The position numbers and the translations under genes are program-made. From assembly GCF_019097595.1 (NCBI RefSeq), contig NC_080720.1, positions 31,033,352 to 31,097,351 on the forward strand: a stretch of 64,000 nucleotides of DNA. Reading direction: 5' to 3'. This document shows, piece by piece, positions 1 through 11,300 of this stretch. The DNA is from Hemibagrus wyckioides (taxonomy: Eukaryota > Chordata > Actinopteri > Siluriformes > Bagridae). Positions within the stretch are counted from its first letter, which is position 1, and each line of letters opens with the position of its first letter. Under the pieces are notes generated by a model, which had not been told where the DNA came from, made no database searches, and saw only the letters and a program-made list of their open reading frames with translations.

Positions 1-265
1 GTGACAGAGGGTTTATTTTCGCTGTTCCCCGCAGCCTGTCAGTCTCCTGCTGCTGTTCTTCCGCCCCGTGGCCTTCTTTCTCACCCTCCCACTTGCTATG
101 GACTCAATCCTCAATCCTCTATCCCCCAGAGGCCCGAAAGGTCGGCTGATGCGAAAGGAGGTTCGGTTGTTGTTTTCTGTTTCCGATTTCTCCACTTTTG
201 TTCCGCTGCTCATTTAGACAAAGCGAAAGAGATAATATGAAGCCATCAGGGACTGCTCTGATCTC

Positions 266-298
<33 letters not shown>

Positions 299-870
299 GT
301 TCTCCTTCAACACCATCTTTATTCTGTCCTCTTCACTTTCTCCCTCAGGAGAGGTGCCATCAGTAATCTTTTAGCCATTTTAATAATAGTAGAATGTAGA
401 CGTGTATTTTGGGGCATTATTAAATATTGATTGATATTAAGGATTAATAATACATTTGTAATATCTTGTGATTCCAGAGATCTTAGGCTAAAAATGGTTG
501 ACAACTAATTTAGGTTATTTTAAAGGAAGACGCCAGGAGCGCTTTCCAACCCGGTCTTTGTGTGTTTCATGATAAAAATCAACAACAATTCCCTGGAGTG
601 AGGAAATAAAGGTGTAAAAAATGTGGCTAAGAGAAATCAGGTCCACAATTTGAGAGACAAAATCACAAAATTCAATTAGGACAGCCACAGAATGCGAAAG
701 GAGGTCTTTGGTAAGAGTGGACATCAAACTCTTTAACTCCGCCCCTTTCAGAAGAGAGAAGCACAGAGCTGACACAGTGACCACTGACTGTATTACTGTG
801 TTATTATGAGCACTATTACACTTCACAATATTTTTACAATAGCTACATTAATATCATACCATATGCAATA

Positions 871-1290
871 TTACGAGGGGTGAGAAGTGTAAAACACAAT
901 AACAAGTCAGAAAACACACAATAATAATAATAATAATCTAAAAACACAATAATAAATCTAAAAACACAAGGATAAATCAGAAAACACAAGGACAATTCAG
1001 ACAAACTGGAAAAGGTAAGTATCGATTGTGAATGGGATTCTTAGCTCTGATTGGACAAGACATCTGTCACTCAGGATATACAACAAGAAGGAAATTGTGT
1101 ATCTTTTATTTTTAAATTTGGTATTGTGTTTCCGGTTTTGTTATTTTGTTTTCGGATTTGTTTGCTTCATTTTTGTTATTGTGTTTTTGTTTTGTTATTG
1201 TGTTTTTAAATTTGTTATTAGGTTTTTTTTTGTAATTGTGTTTTGTTTTTGTTATTGTGTTTTTGGTTTTGTAATTGTGTTTTTTGTAAT
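871..1290. repeat. foldback (MITE-like) element, copy 1
   Basis: An A-rich arm (about 890-1015) with repeated CTAAAAACACAA/CAGAAAACACAA motifs faces a T-rich arm (about 1120-1285) with GTTATTGTGTTTTTG motifs, so the two arms are roughly reverse complements. The centre holds a spacer with GATTGGACAAGACATCTGTC (about 1055-1075). The same spacer and arms occur at 30591-31850, so this is a dispersed family. The right end abuts a SINE. No coding capacity is visible. Confidence 0.6.
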
Positions 1291-1606
1291 TACTGCGGCC
1301 CGGGTTCGATTCCCGGGCAGGGTGCCCTCCCAGCCACTGAAGAGTTAACTCTCTGTGCCGGTCCCAAGACCGGATAAAAATGGGAGCGCTGCGACAGGAA
1401 GGGCATCCGGCATAAAACCTATGCTAAACCATGTGGATCGACTTATCTGCTACAAATAGCGGATCCTGCCATTGCAGGAATTTCCTTTGGGATTAATAAA
1501 GTTCTGTCTTATCTTATCTTATCTTATCTTATCTTATCTTATCTTATCTTATCTTATCTTATCTTATCTTATCTTATCTTATCTTATCTTATCTTATCTT
1601 ATCTTA
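1291..1606 (+). repeat. tRNA-like SINE with (TCTTA)n tail
   Basis: The left part contains a pol III B-box-like GGTTCGATTCC inside a short palindrome (1303-1320). It is followed by a core with the fish-SINE motif AGGAAGGGCATCCGGCATAA near 1396-1416. The 3' tail is a run of about 20 TCTTA pentamers (1506-1606). The tRNA A-box half is missing or unrecognisable, so it is 5'-truncated and not a functional tRNA gene. It appears inserted at the end of the foldback element. Confidence 0.7.
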
Positions 1607-1649
1607 GGAAATGTCTGCATAAATCTCCACATCCCTTAACTACTATAGC

Positions 1650-2190
1650 TTATAGTGATACTGCATTCAGTCATTTTGGCTGAGATTTGACCAACTTAGC
1701 AGAGGTAATTTTATTCCACTCAGATGAGAGCAAGATTGATCAACCTGTGAGAGGAGGCTCTCCTGGTCACAGCATTCAACAGGTCTTCAGTAGGATTTAG
1801 CTCTGATCGGGCCGTTCCCAAAAACTTCTTCCTCTGAAGACATTCCTTTGAGTTTGCCTTGAGTGTGTGCTTTAAGTCGTTATCATGGTGGAAAATAGAA
1901 TTTTTGTAGGGTTTTGTATTGATAGATCAATCCAGGTATCTTGATTTGAACCCCAGTTGAAGAAAAGCTGCCTCACAACATGATGCCACCACTATTTACA
2001 TCTCTGGCATTTGGAAGACACCCTTATCCAGAGCCATCTACAATTTATCTCATTTTTATACAACTGAGCAGTCGGGAACCTGGCTCCGGGGCCCAGCAGT
2101 GGCACCTTGGTGGACCTGGGATTGGCTCTCAGAACCTTCTGATCAATAGTCCAGCACCTTCACCACTGAGCTACTACATCCCACCATACT
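1650..2190. repeat. two degenerate dispersed repeats
   Basis: About 1650-1990 resembles a transposon-derived fish repeat in which phrases such as TGTGTGCTTTAAGTCGTTATC and CAGTTGAAGAAAAGCTG recur. About 1999-2185 resembles a second widespread teleost repeat with GGCATTTGGAAGACACCCTT, GCCCAGCAGTGGCA and a terminal CCACTGAGCTACTACATCCC. Assignment is from memory of repeat consensus phrases. Neither has an intact reading frame. Confidence 0.45.
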
Positions 2191-3164
2191 TCACTGTGAA
2201 AACAGAAATCTAATTCATTTAAGTGATATGCTGTTTAATTTTTGGCAAAAAAAACCCTCGATGTGGGTATGAGAACACATTTTTCCAGATGTTTTGGTAA
2301 AATTTGGGCAGACTTGGATGTTTTTTTCATCACTTCCTTCTTGCCTCTCTAGTATATGTCCCAGATATGTGAAGAATACCACAGATCGTTGCCCCAGGGA
2401 GAAATTCCTGATCATTTTTCATCTTGACCTTTTGTCCTGTTTCAGAGGGACGTTACCGGTAATGTCCCCGTGGTGTTGACGATGATGATGATGAGCTTCA
2501 CGGTGTTCTGTGGTACATGCTACATGGAAATTTTTTCCTACCCCTCACCAGATTGATGTCGGCTCTTTGAGGACGGAAGCTCCAGCAGAAAGACAAGAGA
2601 AGATAATCCTACAGAAACGGCTGATGTTCGTTTGAGGTTAATCAGGTGTATGATAATTACTTTTGAACACGAGTTTAAATGTGATTGCTTCATTCTGAGC
2701 ACAGTCACATGCTTCATTACTAAAGATTACACATGCTTATGCAACCTGGTTAGCGGACATTTTTCTCCCCGTAAAATATTTCTATTAATTTTTCACTTAA
2801 ATACCTCACAAAGTATGAGAGCAGTGTGTAGACCTTTTCACATCTGCTCTAATTTAACCATTTCATCCGTACATGCTCAAGTAAGATCTTTGATATAAAC
2901 ATCATATATATATATATACATATATAATATCATGTCTGAGCTTCTTTCCATCTCGTTCCTCACATCGAGTTGGTGCTCCAAACCGGGTTGTTGTCGTTGT
3001 TTCTACAGAAATATGAATTCATCAAATGTGTAGTGTGTGATATATACAGCGTTCCTCAAATGATCGAGTCGCCCCGTGGGGGTCGGATGGCACGGCTTCA
3101 GAGAAAGAGACGAGAACTCTGAGGGGGCTGAAGGAATGAAAAATTAGCATTCCATTAATACAGG

Positions 3165-3598
3165 ACTAGGAGAGAAATGTATGTGTGTGTGTGTGTGTGT
3201 GTGTGCGCGCACATGTTTGGATGTTTCTGAGTCGTCTGAGGGAGCAAAGAGAGGAGAGGTTTTCTGGAGAGAGCTCAAACGAGCTGCGCTTAGTTACGGA
3301 TTGAGGAGCCTGAGAGGATTGAGGAGAATGAGAGAGAGAGAGAGAGAGGTGGGGGGGGTAATGAGTGAGCGAGCGAGCGAGCAAGTGAGTGTGAGAGAGG
3401 GAGGGTGAAAAGGGACAGAGAGATGGAATAGAGGCAGCGAGAACGAGGTGTGGAGCATCTGAGAGACGAAGAATGGATTCTGCCATGACTTTATCTTACT
3501 TGGATGCTGACCGCTCCGGAACGCTGAGGCCATTTCTGGATGGAAAAAGCGCACAAAGCATCGTCTTGCTCAGGAAATGCTTATGAAGTCAATTGGAG
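3165..3598 (+). other. htr2a: possible non-coding first exon of htr2a (5' limit uncertain)
   Basis: A GA-rich stretch without a long sense ORF ends in a strong splice donor, GGAG|GTAAAC, with the exon end at 3598. Together with a strong acceptor at 4841-4850 (TTCTTTTCAG) just upstream of the initiator codon, this fits a non-coding leader exon. The transcription start is not identifiable, so the 5' limit is a guess. It lies in a purine-rich, microsatellite-bearing block (TG at 3181-3206, GA near 3330-3350). Confidence 0.35.
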
Positions 3599-4850
3599 GT
3601 AAACTTGTGTTTGTGTGTTTGATGTTTATTCAATGAAACTTTCAAGGAAGTCTTAGATGTGTAATAATTAACAAACACATTCATAACTGTGTATATATAC
3701 ACACACACACACACAGTGCTGGATGGATGACTAAAATAGAAGGTATATCAAAAGCTCAGGAATGAAACTGTTAGGGTTTATATTATGTGATTATATTATA
3801 CAAGAAATGGCATGAAAAGAATTATTATTACACACACAATTGCACCATTCAGGATTTATGATTTATTTTTTTTGTTTAAAGTCTGTAATGCTCTACTGCC
3901 TTCATGAAATGATTGCTCTGAATATGAAAAGTTGTAACCCTTTCGTAACCAAAACCAGTCCTGTTGTCCGTATCGTTGTGTGTGTCATTTGTATTTTGAT
4001 TCGATAATACACACACACACACACACCGCTTATCTACTTTAGTTCCTTCTCCATACATCTTGGATGGGAAAAAGGATGATATGCACCTTGCTCATTTTGA
4101 CTACACCTGATTGAAAATATCAGCTCATATAGGTGGAGATGTAGCCTAAGGGGCGTGTCAGGGTACGTAATCCCCTCCCGCCACTGTCACTGTGAATCTA
4201 CAGTTTGCGCTTGAAAGAAATCAGCCTTCGCTTCTCATGTCTTGCTTCTTTATAGCATCATTATGAGCGATTGTTTCAAAATAATCCACTTTCCCCTTCA
4301 TATTCACCTGACATTTCCCACCCTCTAGTTCTATCATACGTTATTTACCGACTGTCGAGGGTGAATTCTAACACATGCTCCCTCAGAGAAGTCAGCCAAC
4401 CCCATCTTTTCAAGCTGCTGCGTAACACACTTGGATGAAGGCACTATTCGTCCTCTTCCCTTGACAGGAAAGAGAGAGAAAATGCTGTGAAAAGAGCACG
4501 GCCAATTTTGCGCCCTTGGCTCCCGGTCACAGATGCCTGTGGAAACGTCAGGATTCGAGCTTGTGATATCTGGTGCACCAGTCAGGAGTCGAATCCATGT
4601 TTTCTTTTTAAAGCAAATGATCTGTTGCCAAAAATCAAGGGAGTTAAGGCTAGCCTTGCTTGCACATTAATATCAGCCACCTTTATGTACGTGTGATTAT
4701 AGTGTGTGTTTAATATCCACTATTAACCCCTTAAACTTCACCAAATCTTCATGCTCACAACTCCTAATAGTTTCCTCCACTGAATATGTAATAAGATGCA
4801 CGTAATAAGCGAGGACGTTAATCATTTGCGTGTCTCACATTTCTTTTCAG

Positions 4851-5031
4851 TCATTTATCCATCATCACAGCTGCCTGCTGTCAGAATCTGCCTCGCTCTC
4901 CATCCATTCTGTGTGTGTCTTTGAAGAACATCTGGAGGAAATTCTGCTGAAAAAGCTTTACAGCTCCTCAATGATACTCTCTACATTCCTGCACTTCACC
5001 TGCCATCTGCACTGACCGTCCTGTCACCGCC
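4851..5031 (+). other. htr2a: htr2a 5' untranslated part of the first coding exon
   Basis: The acceptor TTCTTTTCAG at 4841-4850 follows a pyrimidine tract. The sequence then runs uninterrupted to the ATG at 5032, which has a good context (CACCGCCATG). This assigns 4851-5031 as leader. It is inferred from the splice consensus only. Confidence 0.45.
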
Positions 5032-5395
5032 ATGTCCGACGAGGAGCAAAGAGCGAACAGGAGCACAAATCTGTTCAGACCAGGAGCAGACCTCTGGCTC
5101 CCGGTGATTCTGGGTAACGTCTCGCCAAGCAATCCTGCAAACTCCAGCAACGCCGACGGGGACGCCAACGTAAACGAGTCACGTGCCCTCGGGACCGTGC
5201 AGAAGAACTGGCTGGCTCTGTTGATCCTGCTGGCCATTGTCGTCACGGTGACGGGAAACATCCTGGTCATCATGGCCGTGAGTCTGGAAAGGAAGCTGCA
5301 GAATGCCACAAACTACTTCCTGATGTCGCTGGCTATAACGGACATGCTGCTAGGCCTGCTGGTCATGCCTGTCGCCATGGTGACCATACTTTACA
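5032..5395 (+). CDS. htr2a: htr2a coding exon 1 (N-terminus, TM1, TM2)
   Basis: Encodes residues 1-121 plus one base. It covers the extracellular tail, TM1 and TM2, ending in [11 protein letters not shown]. The donor is TTACA|GTGAGT. Phase 1 joins A|AT to give Asn122 at the start of exon 2. Confidence 0.95.
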
Positions 5396-8300
5396 GTGAG
5401 TCACATTTGAAGGTTATGTGTGAAAACTGATATTTATGTAACACCTGCATTTATAGGGTATTAATAACAAGTTGGCAACTTTTTTCTCCAATCTAAAATT
5501 TGCTGTTACACCTTTTTATGGATGTTGTTCATAGGGCTACCCGAGGCCTTCATAAGCCCTTTACGACAAATTAAACCCACATCCGCTCAATATGTCATAA
5601 ACAGGTATTATGACATAATCTATGACGTGTCATTTGTCAGTGTGTGAGTCAGTCATGTGTCAAATTTTGATTGACAAATGTGTCTTATGACTTACATTAG
5701 AATGTTATTATCACTTCTGCTACGTCAGTCATGTCATGGTGATGTGATGAAGCTATTCAAGCCTTCTGAAAGTCGACTCTGTTATAAACAAGCTGTGATT
5801 CAGGATAAGAGAAATGATATAACATTCTAAGAACAACGTTATTATGATGCTATGCCTTGTTATTAGTATTTATTAAATATTCATTCACTTATCTTCAGTA
5901 AGCACTTCCTGGTCAGGGTCGTAGTGAATCCAAACCAGTGGCATGAAGCAGGAATACGGCCCTTATAGTACACTAGAGCATTATAACAAATTATAAACAG
6001 TATATAGTAAAGTAGATAAATTTTGCTTAGTAATTATGTTATGAACATGTCATAGCTGTCAAAGGTATTATTAAATGCCTTATTATCTATTATAAGGATG
6101 GTAATACATCAAAAGCTCACCAAATAATCTCCCTGTCCAACCAATGACACGTTATAGCTACTATAAGACACTGAAAAGTGTTAGAATGCAACCTAACATG
6201 AGTGGCCCTGCAAAATTGACAGAAATCTTTAAACTAGTTTTCACTTGCTGGAATCTGATTTATAAATGCTTAAGTAGGGTTTATGTCTTGTGTTATGACT
6301 GGCTTATGAAGGTGTTATGTAGCCCTATGAATCCCTTAACGATCTAACCAAAGATTGTGGATGACTTGTTTAAAAATAGCTATACAGCAGAACCTCGGCG
6401 TACGAATTTAATTGGTTCTGGAGGCGAGTTCTTAAGGAGAAAATATGTATTGTGAAACGATTTTTCCATTAGAAATAATGTAAATCCAGATAATCCGTTC
6501 CAGCCACCCAAAAATATGACCAATATTACTAATTTCCAAGGGTGAAGGGGAAGTCATGCCACCAAGTTTGGGCTAAAAATAGAACAGACTACCCCCGCCA
6601 CCAATCTGTCAACAACAAAAAACGCCTGAAAAATCAGCTAGCTTTTGAACGCATGCCGAAGGCAATGTTGGTATCGTGGGTTGACTCTTTCGTAACAGCT
6701 TTCGCTGACTGAAAAGAAAATCATAAAAATTCGTAAACTCACCAAGGTTGGCTTCGCTTGGCTTTCCACTGATGCTAACAAGTTGTGAACGGCTCTCGGA
6801 CGTATGAGCAACTTAGCCGGCGTTCGGTTCATATGCCAATAATGCTTCGTATGCTGATGCAAATTTCTTGCGAAATTTCAATTCTTATGGCGAAAATGCG
6901 TAAAGGAGGGCATTTGTATGCCGAGGTTCCACTGTAGTTTTGGACTACAGCACAGCTGAGTATTCGTCCGACTGAGCCGATTGGTCCGTAGGTATTGATT
7001 AATGTTGATTAATTGGTGTTTCTATGGCAACAACTCATTTAATTAGACTTGTATGATGGACACTACACATAATTGAAGGTGAACAAATGGATAACAAGAA
7101 AAAGTTATTAAACAACAACAACAACAAACATTGCATTGTTGAAAAGTTTTGGTAAGTCTCCAGTGTCAGTGTGATGTAACTTTTTTTTTTAAAATGAATC
7201 CTGCTAAAGGAGTAGCATTTGATAGCTATATAGAGAATTGTAACTAACAGATGTTTCACAACATTAAACTACAATAATTATTAGATGTCAATAATCGACG
7301 TCTAACTCACCCTCTGAGTCGACTTTTCTCTTTTTCCTCACAACCAAATTTAGAAATCTGCAGACTGTGTGCAGCTGTCTTGCCAAAAGGTCAGAGAAAG
7401 AGAGGAAGAAAGGAAGAAAAAGAAAGAATAAAGCAGAAGAGACATGTTTATTCAAAGAGAAATCAACAGTTGAAAGATGTTTGACCACAGACCGCCCAAG
7501 AACATTTGACTCTATTTGTATTAATGTGAGTGTGAACTGGCAGCATCGGGGTTCATTGGAAACACAATCCAGCTGTGTGTAAAACTTCTCGGCTCTTTTC
7601 TGCAGTCTGGACAGATATGACATTTAACATTTCGGCAAAATGAATAATGAGGTGATGAGCACGTGTGTGGAATTAGCTTTGCTTTGATATCGGATTAATG
7701 AAAAGGGCGCTGAGGCGGTTCCAGAGATACTCTGTGATCAAAAAAATATTGACCCTCCTGCTTTGATGAGATGAATAATTTGGCTCGTGTGTACAAAAAT
7801 AATATTACTCGGAATTACGTTCCGGCTGTTGTGAGCCTTACTGATGGATTTGCCTGGACGGCATGATAAATAATGCATTCACGGCTCAAAGAAATTCACC
7901 TGCTGTTGAAAAATGCTAAGGCAAGATAACAAACACGAACACCTGGATCCCAATATTCTCACACAATCACGTGCGAAAAAGCGTAACAAAGAAAAATAAA
8001 ATTGTTTAGGCTGGCTTCGTTATCAGTGTTATCCTTCCTGTTGTATACGCTCTTATCTCTTCCAGAACGGTGTCCATACGGCGGGCTTGTAAACCAGAAG
8101 CGAGTTATCACAATAGCAATGATCTAAATGCCATTAGCCAGCAGCGTCCGTGTAATTCGCTTCATATTTGAAGTCTGCTTTCCGAGGCAACGAGAACTTG
8201 CGTTAGGCTAAAATAAGAAAACACGAGAAGTAAATCATATTATAGTAAGAAAAACAAAAAATTTTAACAGGAAAAACGCCACGTTATAACGAGAAAAATG

Positions 8301-11300
8301 GCATGTTACAATGAACGTCACTTATAAACTTATCATACACGTCACAAAAGCATCACATATTATAACAAGATAAACGTCATGTTATAATAAATTAAGGAAC
8401 ATTACGTTCGAAAAAGAAAAACTTACACATTATTAGACAAACGGCACATTACAGTGAGATAATTATCGCGTTATAACGAGAAAGACGTCACAGTATCACG
8501 AGAAAAACTGCACCTTTTCTCATTTTCTTGTAATGCCATGACACTTTTCTCTCCGTAAAATGGTGCTTTTCTGATAATAACAATATATTTTCTTCACATT
8601 GTAACATGATGTTTTATGGAAGGAGTCTCCAGTGTCACAGAAAGTCAGGAAGATTTCTGCACAGGAGTTTCTTTCTGCTTCCTAAATAACAAAACATGAC
8701 TAGCTTCTATAATGTAAGTGATTGTTATTTTTTAGTTCTATAGCAATATTGAAATCAGCAAAGCAATTTTTTGTACTTCATACTGGACTTTTTCTTCCTT
8801 GCAACTCAACTTGCAACCTGATTTAGTGAAGGATAAAAAAGGCACTTAATATCACTCAGTGTTGTTATGGAGATCTTGTGCTAGCAAGAATATATCTGTA
8901 AAGTCTGACAGAACTCCTTATCCGTACTACATTTATTGTGGCTCAGCCTGTATTTCCCACATGATTTCCCCACATGGCTCACTTGTTAGAGAATTCGAAT
9001 AGCTCCTGTGTACAGCCTCAGCGCTGTTAATGTCATTGATAGCTATGACCTGACTTTTCTTCTCTCCAGCCACCATTCCATCCTGCAGCAGCTGCAAGTC
9101 AGAGATGGTGAGAGACAGATTTATTATCACACTTCCTGGCTCGGGCTTCAATTTCATGCCTGTCCTGAGCTCTAATTCACACACTGTGTTGAAGGTCATG
9201 TATTTCTTTTTTAAATAGTGGGTGCCAAAATAGTTCCCCGGGAAAAGGTTAGCAAGTCTAAAAACACAGTGTCGGTCAAATGAGAGAGAAAAGCACCAAT
9301 CTGACGTGTATAGAGTTCACACCAGCAGATCCAGTGGCACAATTCTGGGCTGAACATCAGAGTTGAGTAGATGGCAGATGGGGGGACATCCTGTTGTAAA
9401 TAAAGCATTGAACACTGCTGACGTGTTTGTAAATTGGATTCGGATTCTGTCTGACATTTTGTGAGATATGAAAAGATGCTGCTAAGTCTTTTGATGTGGA
9501 AGGCAACAAATAATTACTTTTTGATAGCTTAGTGGGTGCTTAAAATAATCTTGTAAGCTTACTCACTAAGTTTTTATTTGACCTTAGGAATATGTGTAAC
9601 CTTGTGCTCAGGAGCCTGACATTAACATTACATTTATTTCAGGACAAAATGTAATTCATGACTTACTTTAGAAAAACGTAATTTTTACCTCAGGAAAATG
9701 TGTAACTTTTACCTCAGGAACCTGTCATTTTTACTTCAGCAAAATATGCAACTATTACCTCAGGAATACATATAACTTTTGCCTCAGGAACATATAATAT
9801 TAACCCCAGGAACAATTTGTAACATTTACTACAGAAAAATATGCAACTTTTTACTCAGAAACATATAATTTTTACTTCGAGAAATATGTAACTTTTACCT
9901 CACGAATATGTTTAACTTTCAATCAGGAACATGTAAATTTAACCCCAGGAACAACTAGTAACATGTAATTTTTACCTCAGGAACATGTCATTTTTACCAT
10001 AGGAAAAAATGTCATTTTTACCTCAGGAACATATGCAACTTTTAACTGAGGAACATGTCATTTCTACCTCAGGAACATGTAATTTTAACCTCAGAAACTA
10101 TTAGTGACATTTACCTCAGAAGCATGTAACTTTTACTTCAGGAACATGTAATTTTTACTTCTGGAAAATATGCAACTTTTACCTCAGAAATATGTATAAC
10201 TTTTGCCTCAGGAACATGTCATTTTAACCCCAGGACCAATTTGTAACATTTACCTCAGAAACGTGTAATTTTTTACCTCAGGAACACGTCATTTTCACCA
10301 CAGAAAAATATATCATTTTTACCTCAGGAACATATGCAACTTTTAACTCAGGAACATGTAATTTTAACCACAGAACCTATTAGTAACATTTACCTCAGAA
10401 ACATGTAACGTTTACTTCAGAAACATGTAATTTTTACTTCTGGAAAATATGCAACTTTTACCTCAGGAAAATGTATAACATTTGCCTCAGGAACATGTCA
10501 TTTTAACCCCGGAACAAATTGTAACATTTACCTCAAAAACATATGCAAATTTTACCTTAGGAATATGTATAACTTTTGCCTCAAGAACATGTCATTTTAA
10601 ACTCAGTAACTATTAGTAACATTTACCCCAGAAATGTGCAACTTATTGTCTCAGGATCATGTAATTTTTACTTCAGGAAATATATAACTTTTACCTCAGG
10701 AATATGTATAACTTTTGCCTCAACAACATGGAATTTTAACCTCAGGAACTATTAGTGACATTTACCTCAGAGACGTGTAATTTTCACCTCAGGAACCTGT
10801 CATTTTTACTATTCGAAAATATGCAACTATTACCTAAGGAATACATATAACTTTTGCCTCAACAACATGGAATTTTAACCTCAGTAACTATTAGTAACAT
10901 TTACTTCAGAAATGTGTAACTTTTACCCCAGGAACATGTCATTTTTACTTCAGGAAAATATGCAACTTTTACCCCAGGAACATTTATTTTGTTATATTTA
11001 TTATGTTTATCTCAGAAAAATTTGCAGCTGCATGAACCAGATAGCTAGATAGCCTATTAACATAACATATAAATTAATGTTTAATTACTATAACAAAGAC
11101 AACAAGAGCTGATGTTATTTGACCGAGTGCTTTAATGTAAACGTGTGATTTGAACTATTGTCAGAGCTGCTGTTATAGACAATTTAACACCTTCTGACCA
11201 AACAGAATCGAGAATTCTACAGCACTGTGGTATAAATTAATATTACAGATGATCTTCAAGTTTATAAATGAACGTTTTAGTGACATTGGGCTGGTCTTCA

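Larger units (their letters stand above)
1..3180. other. gene-free repeat-rich region
   Basis: No recognisable coding exon is visible. A CT microsatellite lies at 261-298. An unrecognised 103-codon minus-strand reading frame (515-826) has no motif I know and no flanking splice structure, so I do not call it a gene. The rest is dispersed repeats, listed separately, and low-complexity DNA, including a TA run near 2905-2930 and a TG run at 3181-3206. Confidence 0.6.

Noticed and set aside
515..826. 103-codon minus-strand ORF
   Set aside because: No recognisable motif, composition typical of non-coding AT-rich DNA and no flanking gene structure. It may be transposon-derived, but I cannot support that.
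1291..1322. A tRNA gene suggested by GGTTCGATTCC
   Set aside because: Only a B-box-like hairpin is present. There is no acceptor stem, A box or anticodon arm, and it is fused to a SINE core with a TCTTA tail.
9560..11030. CRISPR-like array of about 30-base repeats
   Set aside because: Units are contiguous and diverged with no unique spacers, and lie in a vertebrate intron. It is a minisatellite.
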